Origin: Candidatus Solibacter sp.
Lineage (GTDB): Bacteria > Acidobacteriota > Terriglobia > Bryobacterales > Bryobacteraceae
Assembly (NCBI GenBank): GCA_013822245.1
Contig: PNKE01000051.1
Location: forward strand, 1-42,681
DNA: 42,681 nucleotides
Direction of reading: 5' to 3'
The notes beneath the pieces are model-generated. The model did no database searches. It was not told where the DNA came from and was given only the letters and a program-made list of their open reading frames with translations. The position numbers and the translations under genes are program-made. Shown here one piece after another: positions 32,897 to 39,991 of this stretch (position 1 is the first letter of the stretch; each line of letters opens with the position of its first letter).

Positions 32897-34981
32897 TTAC
32901 GCGCGGCGCTTGAGCTTGGTCATGCCGGAGCCCTGCCAAGGGAAAACCGCTTCGCCCTGGCTGCGGCGAGGCGCCGGTTTCAGGATCACTTTCTTCCTGC
33001 CGGCCGGCTTGGGGGCGGTCTTGGCCGCCGAAGCTTCCGGCTTGGTCTTCCAGATGCGTGCCTGCGGACCCTTGGCGGGACCGGCGCCGGGGCCGTTCGC
33101 CCAGGGCGGATCCTGACGGGTCTTGCGCACGGGCCGGGACTCCTGCTGGCGTTCAGCGGAACGCTGCGCGGGACGGGCGTCCATCGACTGGCGGCCTTCC
33201 TGCTTGGCGGCCCACTTCGGCGTGTAACTGCCCACGGTGGGGCTGTCGGACCGCTGCGCGGGGCGCTCGTCACGGCCAGGCTTGGCCTGCCACTTGGGCT
33301 TGGCGTCAAAGCGCGGCTTGGAAGCGCCGGCGGGAGATGAGTCGCGCCGCGGCCTGGGTTCCGGAGTTGGCTTGGATTCCCAGCGGGGTTTGAATTCGCC
33401 CTTCGGTTCGAAACCGCGGCGGGGACCGGATTCGCGGTCCGGCTTGAAGCCAGCCTTGGCAAAGGGCTTGGAATCGCGGCTGCGTTGGCCTTCGTCGCGG
33501 CGCGGCGCGAACGCCGCCTGCGGACGAGGGGCGAACGCGGCGCGCGGACGCGGCGAGAAGGCCGTTTTCGGGCCCTTGGGCCTGAACTCGGGCTGATCGG
33601 TTTCCGGCTCAGGCTTTTCGCGGAAAGCCTGCGGGCCGGTCATGAATTCCCATTTGGGTCCGCCGGCGGGGGCTTGACGGTCCAGTTCGCGGCGAGGCGC
33701 TCTGTCCGAACGGGCGGGCCGGTGGCCGGGGCGCCTGTCGGATTTCGGGTTCGGGGTGAAGGGTTTGGGGCCGTCGATTCCGAGCGCTGGCCTGGTTTCG
33801 GCGCGGGGCTCGGCGGTTTGGGCGGCCTGTGCCGCGGCTTGAGGTTCGCCGGCATCCAGCTTGGGGATTCGCCCAGTGTGCTTTGGAGTGAGGCGGGTTT
33901 TCAGTGTGCGCTCGATGCGGCGGATTTCGCTGCGTTCGGCGCGGGTGCTGAAGGTGGAAGCGACGCCGCTGGCGCCGGCGCGGCCGGTCCGTCCGACGCG
34001 GTGGATGAAGTCTTCGGGGGCCATCGGCAGGTCGAAGTTGACGACATGCTCGATGCCGTCCACATGGATGCCGCGGGCGGCGACATCGGTGGCCACCATG
34101 ACGCGGCAGTGGCCCTGCTGGAACATCTTCAGCGCCTGGCTGCGCTGGGCCTGGGTGCGGTCGCCGTGGATACGGACGGCTTTGACGCCGCCGTCGGTCA
34201 ACTGGCGGGCCAGCTTATCGGCGCGGCTGCGGGTGCGGGCAAAGACCAGGAACGCGCCGCGGCCCCGGCTGAGCAGCAGTTCGAGCACGGACAGCTTTTC
34301 ATGCTGCTCCATCTCGTAGTGGTGCAGTTCGACGGTATCGACGGCGCTGGTGGTGCTGCCGACTTCAATGCGTTCGGGATCGCGCAGGTACTTCGAGATC
34401 AGCCTGGAGGCTTCGGCCTCGATAGTGGCCGAGAAGAACATGGTCTGGCGCTCGGCGGGCAGAGCCGAGGCGATGCGTTCGATATCGGGCTGGAAGCCCA
34501 TGTCGAGCATGCGGTCGCCTTCATCGAGGACAAGAACCTTCACTCCGTCGAGTTTCACCAGTTTCCGGTCGAGGAAATCGCAGAGGCGGCCCGGCGTGGC
34601 GATCAGGACCTGGGCGCCGCGGCGGATGGCCTGCAGTTGGGGATTTTCGCTCAAGCCTCCCACCACCACCGATGCCCGGAGTCCAGTGCCTTCGGCCATG
34701 ATGCGGAAGGTTTCGCTGGTCTGCATTGCCAGTTCGCGGGTCGGCGACAGCACGACAGCCGAGACTCCGTTGGTGGCGCCCTGGGCGAGCAGCCGCTCGA
34801 TCATCGGGACGACGAAGGCCAGGGTCTTGCCGGTGCCGGTCTGGGCCGTGGCGACCACGTCGCGCCCGGCGAGTGCCGCCGGCATTGCGCCGGACTGGAC
34901 CGGGGTGGGCTGGGTAAATTTGTTTTTCGCCAGGTTGTCAGCCAGCCTGGCGCATAAGGGAAGCTCGGAGAAATGGTTCAT
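32897..34981 (-). CDS. DEAD-box-type RNA helicase with long basic C-terminal tail
   Basis: 694 residues. Helicase core at about 1-365 with Q-motif (FTQPTPVQ), motif I ATAQTGTGKT, Ia PTRELAMQ, Ib TPGRLCDFL, motif II DEGD instead of DEAD, III SATIEAE, and VI HRVGRTGRAG, most like RhlE/CsdA. From about 370 the protein is a 320-residue low-complexity tail rich in Arg, Lys, Pro, Gln and repeated FxPKxxFKPR/AFAPR-type units, likely a disordered RNA-binding region. The RRM/RGG protein gene lies just upstream on the same strand, so both probably act in RNA remodelling, perhaps at low temperature. Confidence 0.92.
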   Translation of the reverse strand: MNHFSELPLCARLADNLAKNKFTQPTPVQSGAMPAALAGRDVVATAQTGTGKTLAFVVPMIERLLAQGATNGVSAVVLSPTRELAMQTSETFRIMAEGTGLRASVVVGGLSENPQLQAIRRGAQVLIATPGRLCDFLDRKLVKLDGVKVLVLDEGDRMLDMGFQPDIERIASALPAERQTMFFSATIEAEASRLISKYLRDPERIEVGSTTSAVDTVELHHYEMEQHEKLSVLELLLSRGRGAFLVFARTRSRADKLARQLTDGGVKAVRIHGDRTQAQRSQALKMFQQGHCRVMVATDVAARGIHVDGIEHVVNFDLPMAPEDFIHRVGRTGRAGASGVASTFSTRAERSEIRRIERTLKTRLTPKHTGRIPKLDAGEPQAAAQAAQTAEPRAETRPALGIDGPKPFTPNPKSDRRPGHRPARSDRAPRRELDRQAPAGGPKWEFMTGPQAFREKPEPETDQPEFRPKGPKTAFSPRPRAAFAPRPQAAFAPRRDEGQRSRDSKPFAKAGFKPDRESGPRRGFEPKGEFKPRWESKPTPEPRPRRDSSPAGASKPRFDAKPKWQAKPGRDERPAQRSDSPTVGSYTPKWAAKQEGRQSMDARPAQRSAERQQESRPVRKTRQDPPWANGPGAGPAKGPQARIWKTKPEASAAKTAPKPAGRKKVILKPAPRRSQGEAVFPWQGSGMTKLKRRA

Positions 34982-35035
34982 TCAGTTCGTTTCGTGCGGG
35001 GGGCAATGGTGAGGGTGAGAGGGCGTTGTTTGATG

Positions 35036-35069
35036 CCAAAGCCGGCCCTTTGCGAGGAGCCGGCTTTGG
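35036..35069 (-). terminator. hairpin after the RRM protein gene
   Basis: CCAAAGCCGGC (35036-35046) and GCCGGCTTTGG (35059-35069) form a perfect 11-pair stem with a 12-base loop between the RRM gene and the helicase start. There is no following T-tract, so partial readthrough into the helicase gene is possible. Confidence 0.55.
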
Positions 35070-35094
35070 CTGCTTCCTGTTGGATGCTGAAAAC

Positions 35095-35454
35095 CTACCA
35101 GCGGTTGCCGCCGCCGTTGCCGTAGCCGCCGCGGCCGCCGCCGCCGCCGCCACGATTGCCGCCGCCGCCGCCGCCGCGGCTGCCGCCGCGGTCACCGAAT
35201 CCACCCTGGGGACGGGGACGGGCTTCATTCACGTTGAGCGCGCGGCCGTTCATTTCGGCGCCGTTGAGGGCGGCGATGGCGGCTTCGGCCTCGCTGGCAT
35301 CGGTCATTTCAACGAAACCGAAGCCGCGGCTCTGGCCGGAGAACTTGTCGGTGACGATGCTGACGCGCTCGACGGCGCCGTAGTTCGCGAATGCCGACTG
35401 GAGTTCGTCCTGGCTGGTCTGAAAGCTGAGGTTGCCGACAAAGATGTTTGTCAT
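35095..35454 (-). CDS. RRM-domain RNA-binding protein with RGG-rich tail
   Basis: 119 residues. A single RRM (about 1-80) with RNP2 IFVGNLSF and RNP1 RGFGFVEM, followed by a Gly/Arg-rich tail (GGSRGGGGGGNRGGGGGG) of about 35 residues encoded by a GCC/GCG triplet-rich tract. This is the small bacterial glycine-rich RNA-binding protein family, often cold-induced. A long leader region (35455 to about 35590) contains a TATAAA-like element (35582-35587) and would allow regulation in the untranslated RNA, which is inference. Confidence 0.92.
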   Translation of the reverse strand: MTNIFVGNLSFQTSQDELQSAFANYGAVERVSIVTDKFSGQSRGFGFVEMTDASEAEAAIAALNGAEMNGRALNVNEARPRPQGGFGDRGGSRGGGGGGNRGGGGGGRGGYGNGGGNRW

Positions 35455-35684
35455 GGTCTGTTCCTATCTGGATTTGAATTGTCTTCGTCGGACTGCGCGG
35501 GGATACCGGAACCAAGGGAGGATCAGGGAAGCGGCGGCCAGAGGGCACTAACTGAAAAGGTCAAATGCTAGCAAAGACATTTATAGAGTAGCACACCTGC
35601 GCGGCGCCCGCCGGATCGAGCCTCACTCCATGAAGAGCGCTGTGCCACAGCTCCATTATCCGAGTCCGTGCGCAGGGGCACCGC

Positions 35685-36173
35685 TCACTCAGATTTCCCT
35701 TGGGGAGAGCCGCGGCGGGCCTCGGCGTCATCGAGCCAGCCGCGGCGGATCCGGTCAGCGGGGATGGCGGACAGATAGGGCTTGATGTCGAGGATCGGCG
35801 TCGAGTCCAGCATGTCCACGCCGCGGACGCGGAGCGAGGCGCCGTCGCGGCCGAGCAGTTCGACGACCGTCATGGCGAGCGGGTTCGGACGCCGCGGCAC
35901 GCGCGTCGCGAACAGGCCGTGAGGACGGTCGCCGGTTGGCGGGGTGACAAGCAGGTCATAACCATCCGAGCGGTCAAAGGCCCAGAGGACGATGAGGTGG
36001 GAGAAGCCCTCGATATCGGTGAGTCCGGGTTCCAGATCGGGCCGGATTTCGAGAACGCCTTCGGCCTTGTGCTCGGCGCCGGGGCCTTTGGGCACTTCCG
36101 AACTGTCGCCGTAGGGGGTGCGCACGAATCCGATCGGGCACATCCGGAAGCTGATGCCGGCGGCGTCGCTCAT
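35685..36173 (-). CDS. trmO: tRNA (t6A37) N6-methyltransferase TrmO
   Basis: 162 residues of the YaeB/TsaA family: CPIGFVRTPYG at the N-terminus, HLIVLWAFDRSDG, ATRVPRRPNPLAMTVVELLGRDG and the end VDMLDSTPILDIKPYL. These conserved blocks make the SAM-binding beta-barrel that methylates t6A in tRNA-Thr. It starts 2 bp after the stop of the upstream sugar isomerase-like gene. Shorter than E. coli TrmO because the C-terminal extra domain is absent, which is common. Confidence 0.92.
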   Translation of the reverse strand: MSDAAGISFRMCPIGFVRTPYGDSSEVPKGPGAEHKAEGVLEIRPDLEPGLTDIEGFSHLIVLWAFDRSDGYDLLVTPPTGDRPHGLFATRVPRRPNPLAMTVVELLGRDGASLRVRGVDMLDSTPILDIKPYLSAIPADRIRRGWLDDAEARRGSPQGKSE

Positions 36174-36175
36174 GG

Positions 36176-37099
36176 CTATGCCTTGAAGCCGGCCTTCGAC
36201 AGATACTGGCGGATCGTTTTGGCGTAGTGGGGGAAGGCGGCTTCAGGCTCCTCGATCTCCGGGTGCCAGCGCTTCTCCCATTCGAGTGAGTAGTAGCCTT
36301 TGTAGGCGTTGCGGACGAGGATGGCGACGATCTCCTGGACGGGCACGTCGCCCTGGCCGATGAGGACGTAGCGGCGTTCGGCGGGGGATTTGCCGGGAAC
36401 CGGGACGGAGTCCTTGAGATGGACGTGTCGGGTGTAAGCGCCGAGCGCTCCGTAGGTATCGGCGGGTTTCTCGCCCTCGACGGCGGTATGGTAGGCATCC
36501 CAGAGGAAGGCGACGTTCTTTGATTTGGCCCCTTCGAGAACCGGCAGGATGTCCGAGGCGCGGCGGAATTCGCCGTGGGATTCAAGCAGGACCGTGACGC
36601 CGGCGCCTTTGGCGTGTTCGCCGAGAAGCCGCAGACCCTCGCTGATGCGGGCGAAGGTGACGCCGCGGTCCTCGCCCTTGACGAAGCGGTCTGGGAAGAC
36701 GCGAACGTAGGGTGCTCTCAACTGGCCGGCGAGGTCGATGAAGCGGCGGACCTCGTCCATGTGGCGGGCGCGCCGTCCAGGGTCGGGTTCATGCATCTGG
36801 GCGGAGGCGCCGAGGCTGGCGATGGCCAGGCCGGCGGCGGAGAGGTCATCGAGGGAGGTTTTCAGGCGCGTTCCGGTGAATTCGGGGCACTTGGGGAGGT
36901 CCATCTGATCGAGGATGCCGCGGATTTCGATGGCCGCGTAGCCCCAGGCGGAGGCGTTCTTCAGGATGGTGTTCCAGTCCCACTTGGGGCAGCCGAGGGT
37001 GGAGAAGGCGATGGGAAGACGGCGGGCGGATTGCGGGAGCCCAACGGCGGAAGCGGCCGGGGCGGAGGCGGCGAGACGGAGGAGTTCGCGGCGTGTCAT
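36176..37099 (-). CDS. exported sugar phosphate isomerase/epimerase-like TIM barrel
   Basis: 307 residues. A Tat-type signal (MTRRELLRLAASAPAASAVG) leads into an AP_endonuc_2/xylose isomerase-like barrel with FSTLGCPKWDWNTIL, GYAAIEIRG, VLLESHGEF, LWDAYHTAVEGEKP, HVHLKDSV, IGQGDVPVQEIV and YSLEWEKRWHPEIEEPE. The Glu, Asp, His and Glu residues in these blocks are the expected metal ligands. Such exported members are common in Acidobacteria and Planctomycetes; the substrate is unknown. Confidence 0.85.
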   Translation of the reverse strand: MTRRELLRLAASAPAASAVGLPQSARRLPIAFSTLGCPKWDWNTILKNASAWGYAAIEIRGILDQMDLPKCPEFTGTRLKTSLDDLSAAGLAIASLGASAQMHEPDPGRRARHMDEVRRFIDLAGQLRAPYVRVFPDRFVKGEDRGVTFARISEGLRLLGEHAKGAGVTVLLESHGEFRRASDILPVLEGAKSKNVAFLWDAYHTAVEGEKPADTYGALGAYTRHVHLKDSVPVPGKSPAERRYVLIGQGDVPVQEIVAILVRNAYKGYYSLEWEKRWHPEIEEPEAAFPHYAKTIRQYLSKAGFKA

Positions 37100-37143
37100 A
37101 ACCCAATCTTAGATGACGGCGATAAGCTGGAGGCGGGCGGCGG

Positions 37144-37731
37144 TTAGCCGGCGGGTTCGCCGTAAGTGCCCTGGAGACCGAGATCATCGGCGCGCTCGCG
37201 CATGGCCTGGATGCAGAAGTCGATGTGCGGTTCGAGATCGACGCCAAGTTCGGCGGCGCCTTTCAGGATGTCGTCTCGCGAGACGGCACGGGCGAAGGCC
37301 TTGTCCTTCATTTTCTTGCGGACGCTCTTAGCTTCCACTTCATGGATGGAGCGGGTGGGCTTGACGTAGCTGCAGGCGGTGAGGAAACCGGCGAGTTCGT
37401 CGCAGGCGAACAGGGCCTTCTCGAGCAAAGTTTCGCGGTTGACGCCGGTGTGATCGGCGTGGGCGAGGATGGCGCGGCGGATTTCGTCGCTGACTCCCCG
37501 CTCTCTGAGGATGGGTTCGCCTTTGATGGGGTGGTCGGGGAGAGATGGGTGGATCTCCCAGTCGAAGTCGTGGAGCAAAGCCGTGACGGCCCACTTCTCC
37601 TCGTCCTCGCCGAATTTGCGGGCGTAGGCGGCAACGCAGGCCTCGACGGCGAGGGCGTGTTTGCGGAGGGCGTCGTTTTGGATGAATTCGCGGACCATTT
37701 CCCAGGCCTGCGCTCGTGTGGTGGCGGTCAC
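37144..37731 (-). CDS. HD-domain phosphohydrolase
   Basis: 195 residues from GTG 37731; family members begin with an equivalent TxxxAWEMVREF segment, which supports this start over ATG 37698. HD motif blocks: KHALAVEACVAAYA, LLHDFDWEIHP (catalytic HD), ILAHAD and ACDELAGFLTACSYVKP. This is the small HDIG-type family of unknown substrate. The frame is open upstream through the antisense of tRNA-Ala, but that part is not coding. Confidence 0.85.
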   Translation of the reverse strand: MTATTRAQAWEMVREFIQNDALRKHALAVEACVAAYARKFGEDEEKWAVTALLHDFDWEIHPSLPDHPIKGEPILRERGVSDEIRRAILAHADHTGVNRETLLEKALFACDELAGFLTACSYVKPTRSIHEVEAKSVRKKMKDKAFARAVSRDDILKGAAELGVDLEPHIDFCIQAMRERADDLGLQGTYGEPAG

Positions 37732-37765
37732 CTTTCTATGGTATATTGAGAATGTCTGTACGGTT

Positions 37766-37841
37766 GGGCCTGTGGCGCAGTTGGGAGCGCGCTTCCATGG
37801 CATGGAAGAGGTCGTCGGTTCGAACCCGACCAGGTCCACCA
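37766..37841 (+). tRNA. tRNA-Ala (GGC)
   Basis: 76 bases folding as a complete tRNA: acceptor GGGCCTG/CAGGTCC, D arm GCGC...GCGC, anticodon arm CTTCC-ATGGCAT-GGAAG with anticodon GGC at 37799-37801, T arm GTCGG-TTCGAAC-CCGAC, discriminator A and encoded CCA. The 3' 45 bases are repeated at 39685-39729, so the gene was used as an integration site and its end regenerated. Confidence 0.95.
37797..37841 (+). repeat. attachment site repeat, left (within tRNA-Ala)
   Basis: 45 bp from the anticodon loop to the CCA end, repeated at 39685-39729 with one mismatch (CCCGACC here, CCCGGCC there). A tRNA 3'-end direct repeat is the classic product of integration by a tyrosine recombinase. Confidence 0.8.
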
Positions 37842-37888
37842 ACTTTCTCAAACACGTAGCACCCAGTTGTTGGCTTTTTAGCCTCACC

Positions 37889-37906
37889 GGAGTCCATTTG
37901 GGTCCA
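37889..37906 (+). repeat. GTCCA repeats beside the left attachment site
   Basis: GGAGTCCA at 37889 and GGGTCCA at 37900, start to start 11 bp. The same word recurs near the second attachment site, so these may be recombinase arm sites. Confidence 0.4.
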
Positions 37907-37941
37907 GATTTGGACGCCACGTGGCTTCGTAGCCTAGCCAC

Positions 37942-38814
37942 GTGCTAGAAGAGAAAATAGTGGCCGACGAAGTCCACTCGCGACGAGCGCCTGAAGCCGA
38001 CGAAGTCCGCGAACTCTTCGCCCGGTTCGGGCGCGCCTATTACTACGCGGATGTTCTACACCGTGGACTCTGCAACTTGTACTCGCTCTCCCGAATCCCC
38101 GAGGGTGTACCGGTGACCCGGCTCCGCATGGAGGAGCACCTTCGTGACGTGTTCAAGCTGACCTTGGGACAAGTCGTCCGTTCAATTGAACTGAGCCTCT
38201 CACCCGCCCTCGTGAAACAGCTCAACCACGCCATAGAGCGAAGAAACTTTCTCGCCCATCACTTCTGGTACGAGCGAGCGCACTTAATGCCGAGCGCCCA
38301 CGGCGTCGAGGAGATGATAGCGGAGCTTGACACGTTCACCGAACTCTTTGAGGCCGCCGACGCGGAAATCGACAAGCTTGTCAAGCCGCTGAACGCGCGC
38401 ATAGGCGTTACACCGGCGATGCTCGCCGCGTGCATGGCGGAGGTCATGCGCGGCGCGCCGATGGAGCACCTTCCCGAGACCCGAAAGCCTAAGAGGGAAG
38501 AAGTCGTGGTCGGCGTGTACAACACTACCAGTTTGACGACCCCTGGCAAATCCGTGCTCGTCTTCGTGACCGACGATGGCGTCGTTTGGCAGTTGTGCGA
38601 CGCCGGTCTCGGCTGGTCGCCGTATGACTCCGTGGACGCGAACTGGACCCCGGTCGCGAAGTTTGCCGACCTCCTCCCGGCGCGAATCAACCCACGGCCG
38701 GCGGTCGCCGCTCCATGGAACTACGAGATCGTCTTCGGGAAGAAGGCTACGCTCACGGTTCGTCCAGGTTCGCGGCCCGGCGAGGTTGTCTACAGTCTCA
38801 AGCGCTCCCGATAA
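37942..38814 (+). CDS. HEPN-like protein of unknown function
   Basis: 290 residues, GTG start. The N-terminal half is helical and contains HAIERRNFLAHHFWYERA (about 96-113), in which R101-N102-x3-H106 matches the HEPN ribonuclease motif. The C-terminal half (about 185-290) looks like a beta-rich domain (VVVGVYNTTSLTTPGKSVLVFVTDDGVVWQLCD). It lies inside the tRNA-bounded island, next to a toxin-antitoxin pair, with less GC-rich composition than the core genes. No partner nucleotidyltransferase is adjacent. A HEPN nuclease role is inferred from the motif alone. Confidence 0.55.
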   Translation: MLEEKIVADEVHSRRAPEADEVRELFARFGRAYYYADVLHRGLCNLYSLSRIPEGVPVTRLRMEEHLRDVFKLTLGQVVRSIELSLSPALVKQLNHAIERRNFLAHHFWYERAHLMPSAHGVEEMIAELDTFTELFEAADAEIDKLVKPLNARIGVTPAMLAACMAEVMRGAPMEHLPETRKPKREEVVVGVYNTTSLTTPGKSVLVFVTDDGVVWQLCDAGLGWSPYDSVDANWTPVAKFADLLPARINPRPAVAAPWNYEIVFGKKATLTVRPGSRPGEVVYSLKRSR

Positions 38815-38825
38815 GACCGCAGGGA

Positions 38826-39110
38826 TCAACCGAATAGTCCGCTATGTGAGCCCAGCCGCGCCAGACGTAGGGTGTCGGCGCCGGGCTTACTGTAGATCAG
38901 CAGCAGGTCGGGCTTGATGTGGCATTCGCGGTAACCCGCCCACTCGCCGCTCAAGCCGTGGTCCCGGTTCTTGATTGGTAAGACTTGATCCGACGCCAGT
39001 CGCGTAACGACGGTTGACACAAGCGAATCCAAGTCATTGCGGTGGCGCAGTGCGGCCTTTGCACGCTTGAAGTCACGCTTGAATGCCGAGGACCGTTCAA
39101 TCGTCCTCAT
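38826..39110 (-). CDS. yafQ: YafQ-family mRNA interferase toxin
   Basis: 94 residues of the RelE/YafQ fold. SAFKRDFKRA at the N-terminus and the C-terminal block RDHGLSGEWAGYRECHIKPDLLLIYSKPG...SHSGLF keep the catalytic pattern of E. coli YafQ: His51, His64, Asp68 and His89 here correspond to its His50, His63, Asp67 and His87. It would cleave mRNA in the ribosome. Its start overlaps the antitoxin gene by 14 bp, in the antitoxin-first order. Part of the tRNA-Ala island. Confidence 0.9.
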   Translation of the reverse strand: MRTIERSSAFKRDFKRAKAALRHRNDLDSLVSTVVTRLASDQVLPIKNRDHGLSGEWAGYRECHIKPDLLLIYSKPGADTLRLARLGSHSGLFG

Positions 39111-39363
39111 TCAAGTCAGCCATCAGTGCAGCCGTACTGGTGAAGCGCTTGCCTTTCCCCGCCTCGAGCTCGGCAATCGCCTTGCGCGTAGTCGCATTTG
39201 GAGCCTTCACCTCGAAGGGTAAACGACGCTCATCCACCACACGCAACATGAGCAGGCGGATCGCATCCGAAATGGACAGTCCCATTGCGGCGAGAGCATC
39301 ACTGGCGCGTTCCTTGGTAGCGGTGTCGATGCGAGCGCGAACGTAGGTGTCCGCAGTCTTCAT
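39097..39363 (-). CDS. RelB/DinJ-family antitoxin
   Basis: 88 residues from ATG 39363, chosen because GGGAGG lies seven bases upstream; the longer frame from 39408 lacks a site. The N-terminal part TYVRARIDTATKERASDALAAMGLSISDAIRLLMLRVV is the ribbon-helix-helix of RelB/DinJ, which binds its own promoter; the tail after residue 60 should wrap the YafQ toxin. Overlaps the toxin gene by 14 bp. Confidence 0.9.
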   Translation of the reverse strand: MKTADTYVRARIDTATKERASDALAAMGLSISDAIRLLMLRVVDERRLPFEVKAPNATTRKAIAELEAGKGKRFTSTAALMADLNEDD

Positions 39364-39553
39364 GCTAAGCCTCCCTTGAATTCGATCCCTCACGCCTATT
39401 GTAGTCACAAGGCGACTACAATGTAAATCGCCTCACTCCACCCGGATCGCTGGCAGCCGGTCGAGAAGGGAACCAACGTAAATGTTTCGTACCGCCAAGC
39501 CGTACCTCACATCGCGGCCTCGACGGCGTCCGCACGGGCCAGCTTCCAGGTGT

Positions 39554-39620
39554 GGAGTCCTGGAGTCCGCGTGGAGTCCAGACGGCCAAAACGGAGCCCC
39601 GTGGCGTCCACCGGAGTCCA
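39554..39620 (+). repeat. GGAGTCCA repeat cluster left of the second attachment site
   Basis: GGAGTCC at 39554 and 39562, GGAGTCCA at 39573 and 39613, GGCGTCCA at 39603. Most spacings are near one helical turn. The stretch 39409-39991 holds no gene that I support; long antisense frames here are tRNA-derived. Confidence 0.45.
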
Positions 39621-39684
39621 CGAGGCCTCGCGCTAAGTCTTTTGTTTCTGGTGGAAACGTCTGTAAGTGATTGATATTTCTTAA

Positions 39685-39729
39685 ATGGCATGGAAGAGGT
39701 CGTCGGTTCGAACCCGGCCAGGTCCACCA
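39685..39729 (+). repeat. attachment site repeat, right (tRNA-Ala 3' fragment)
   Basis: A 45-bp copy of the anticodon-loop-to-CCA end of tRNA-Ala, with one mismatch in the T stem and no 5' half, so it cannot be a working tRNA. It marks the far border of a 1.9-kb island. Confidence 0.8.
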
Positions 39730-39800
39730 TCCCCATCCCACAACATTTCAAACACTTACCGCCCAGGTGCCGGAGCCTGCACGCCTCATTTCTGTCTCGT

Positions 39801-39830
39801 GAGGTCCATTTGAGGTCCAAACAGGGTCCA
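39801..39830 (+). repeat. GTCCA repeats right of the second attachment site
   Basis: GAGGTCCA at 39801 and 39812 and GGGTCCA at 39824 (spacing 11-12 bp). The surrounding bases (ATTTCAAACACTTACC, then GCCTCA) also resemble the DNA that follows the tRNA gene at 37844-37886. Confidence 0.4.
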
Positions 39831-39942
39831 CGGACCACACAGCGGTTGGTATCCATGGACCGCCGACCGATACCGCAAGATCTCCCTGATTCCTCAACCA
39901 GTTGGTATCCGTGGGGATCATGGTAGCCGTTTTTGAGCCGTG

Positions 39943-39959
39943 CTTCGTGCAGCACGAAG
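39943..39959. promoter_or_regulatory. perfect palindrome upstream of the PD-(D/E)XK gene
   Basis: CTTCGTGC-A-GCACGAAG: eight-base arms around a single A, 33 bp before the start codon at 39992 and just upstream of a CTTATATAG stretch (39971-39979) that could be a -10 element. With a one-base centre it cannot fold as a hairpin easily, so a dimeric repressor site is more likely. Confidence 0.5.
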
Positions 39960-39991
39960 AAAAGTGTGCTCTTATATAGCAGAGCGCCCCA

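Noticed and set aside
33485-34957. 490-residue plus-strand frame opposite the helicase gene
   Set aside because: Shadow of the helicase; no motif of its own.
35026-35571. 181-residue plus-strand frame with a poly-Ala tract
   Set aside because: The Ala run is the antisense of the Gly-rich RGG tail of the RRM protein.
37732-37941. N-terminal extension of the HD hydrolase frame and overlapping plus frames
   Set aside because: It is the antisense of tRNA-Ala; translations such as GFEPTTSSMP are the well-known spurious products of tRNA antisense frames.
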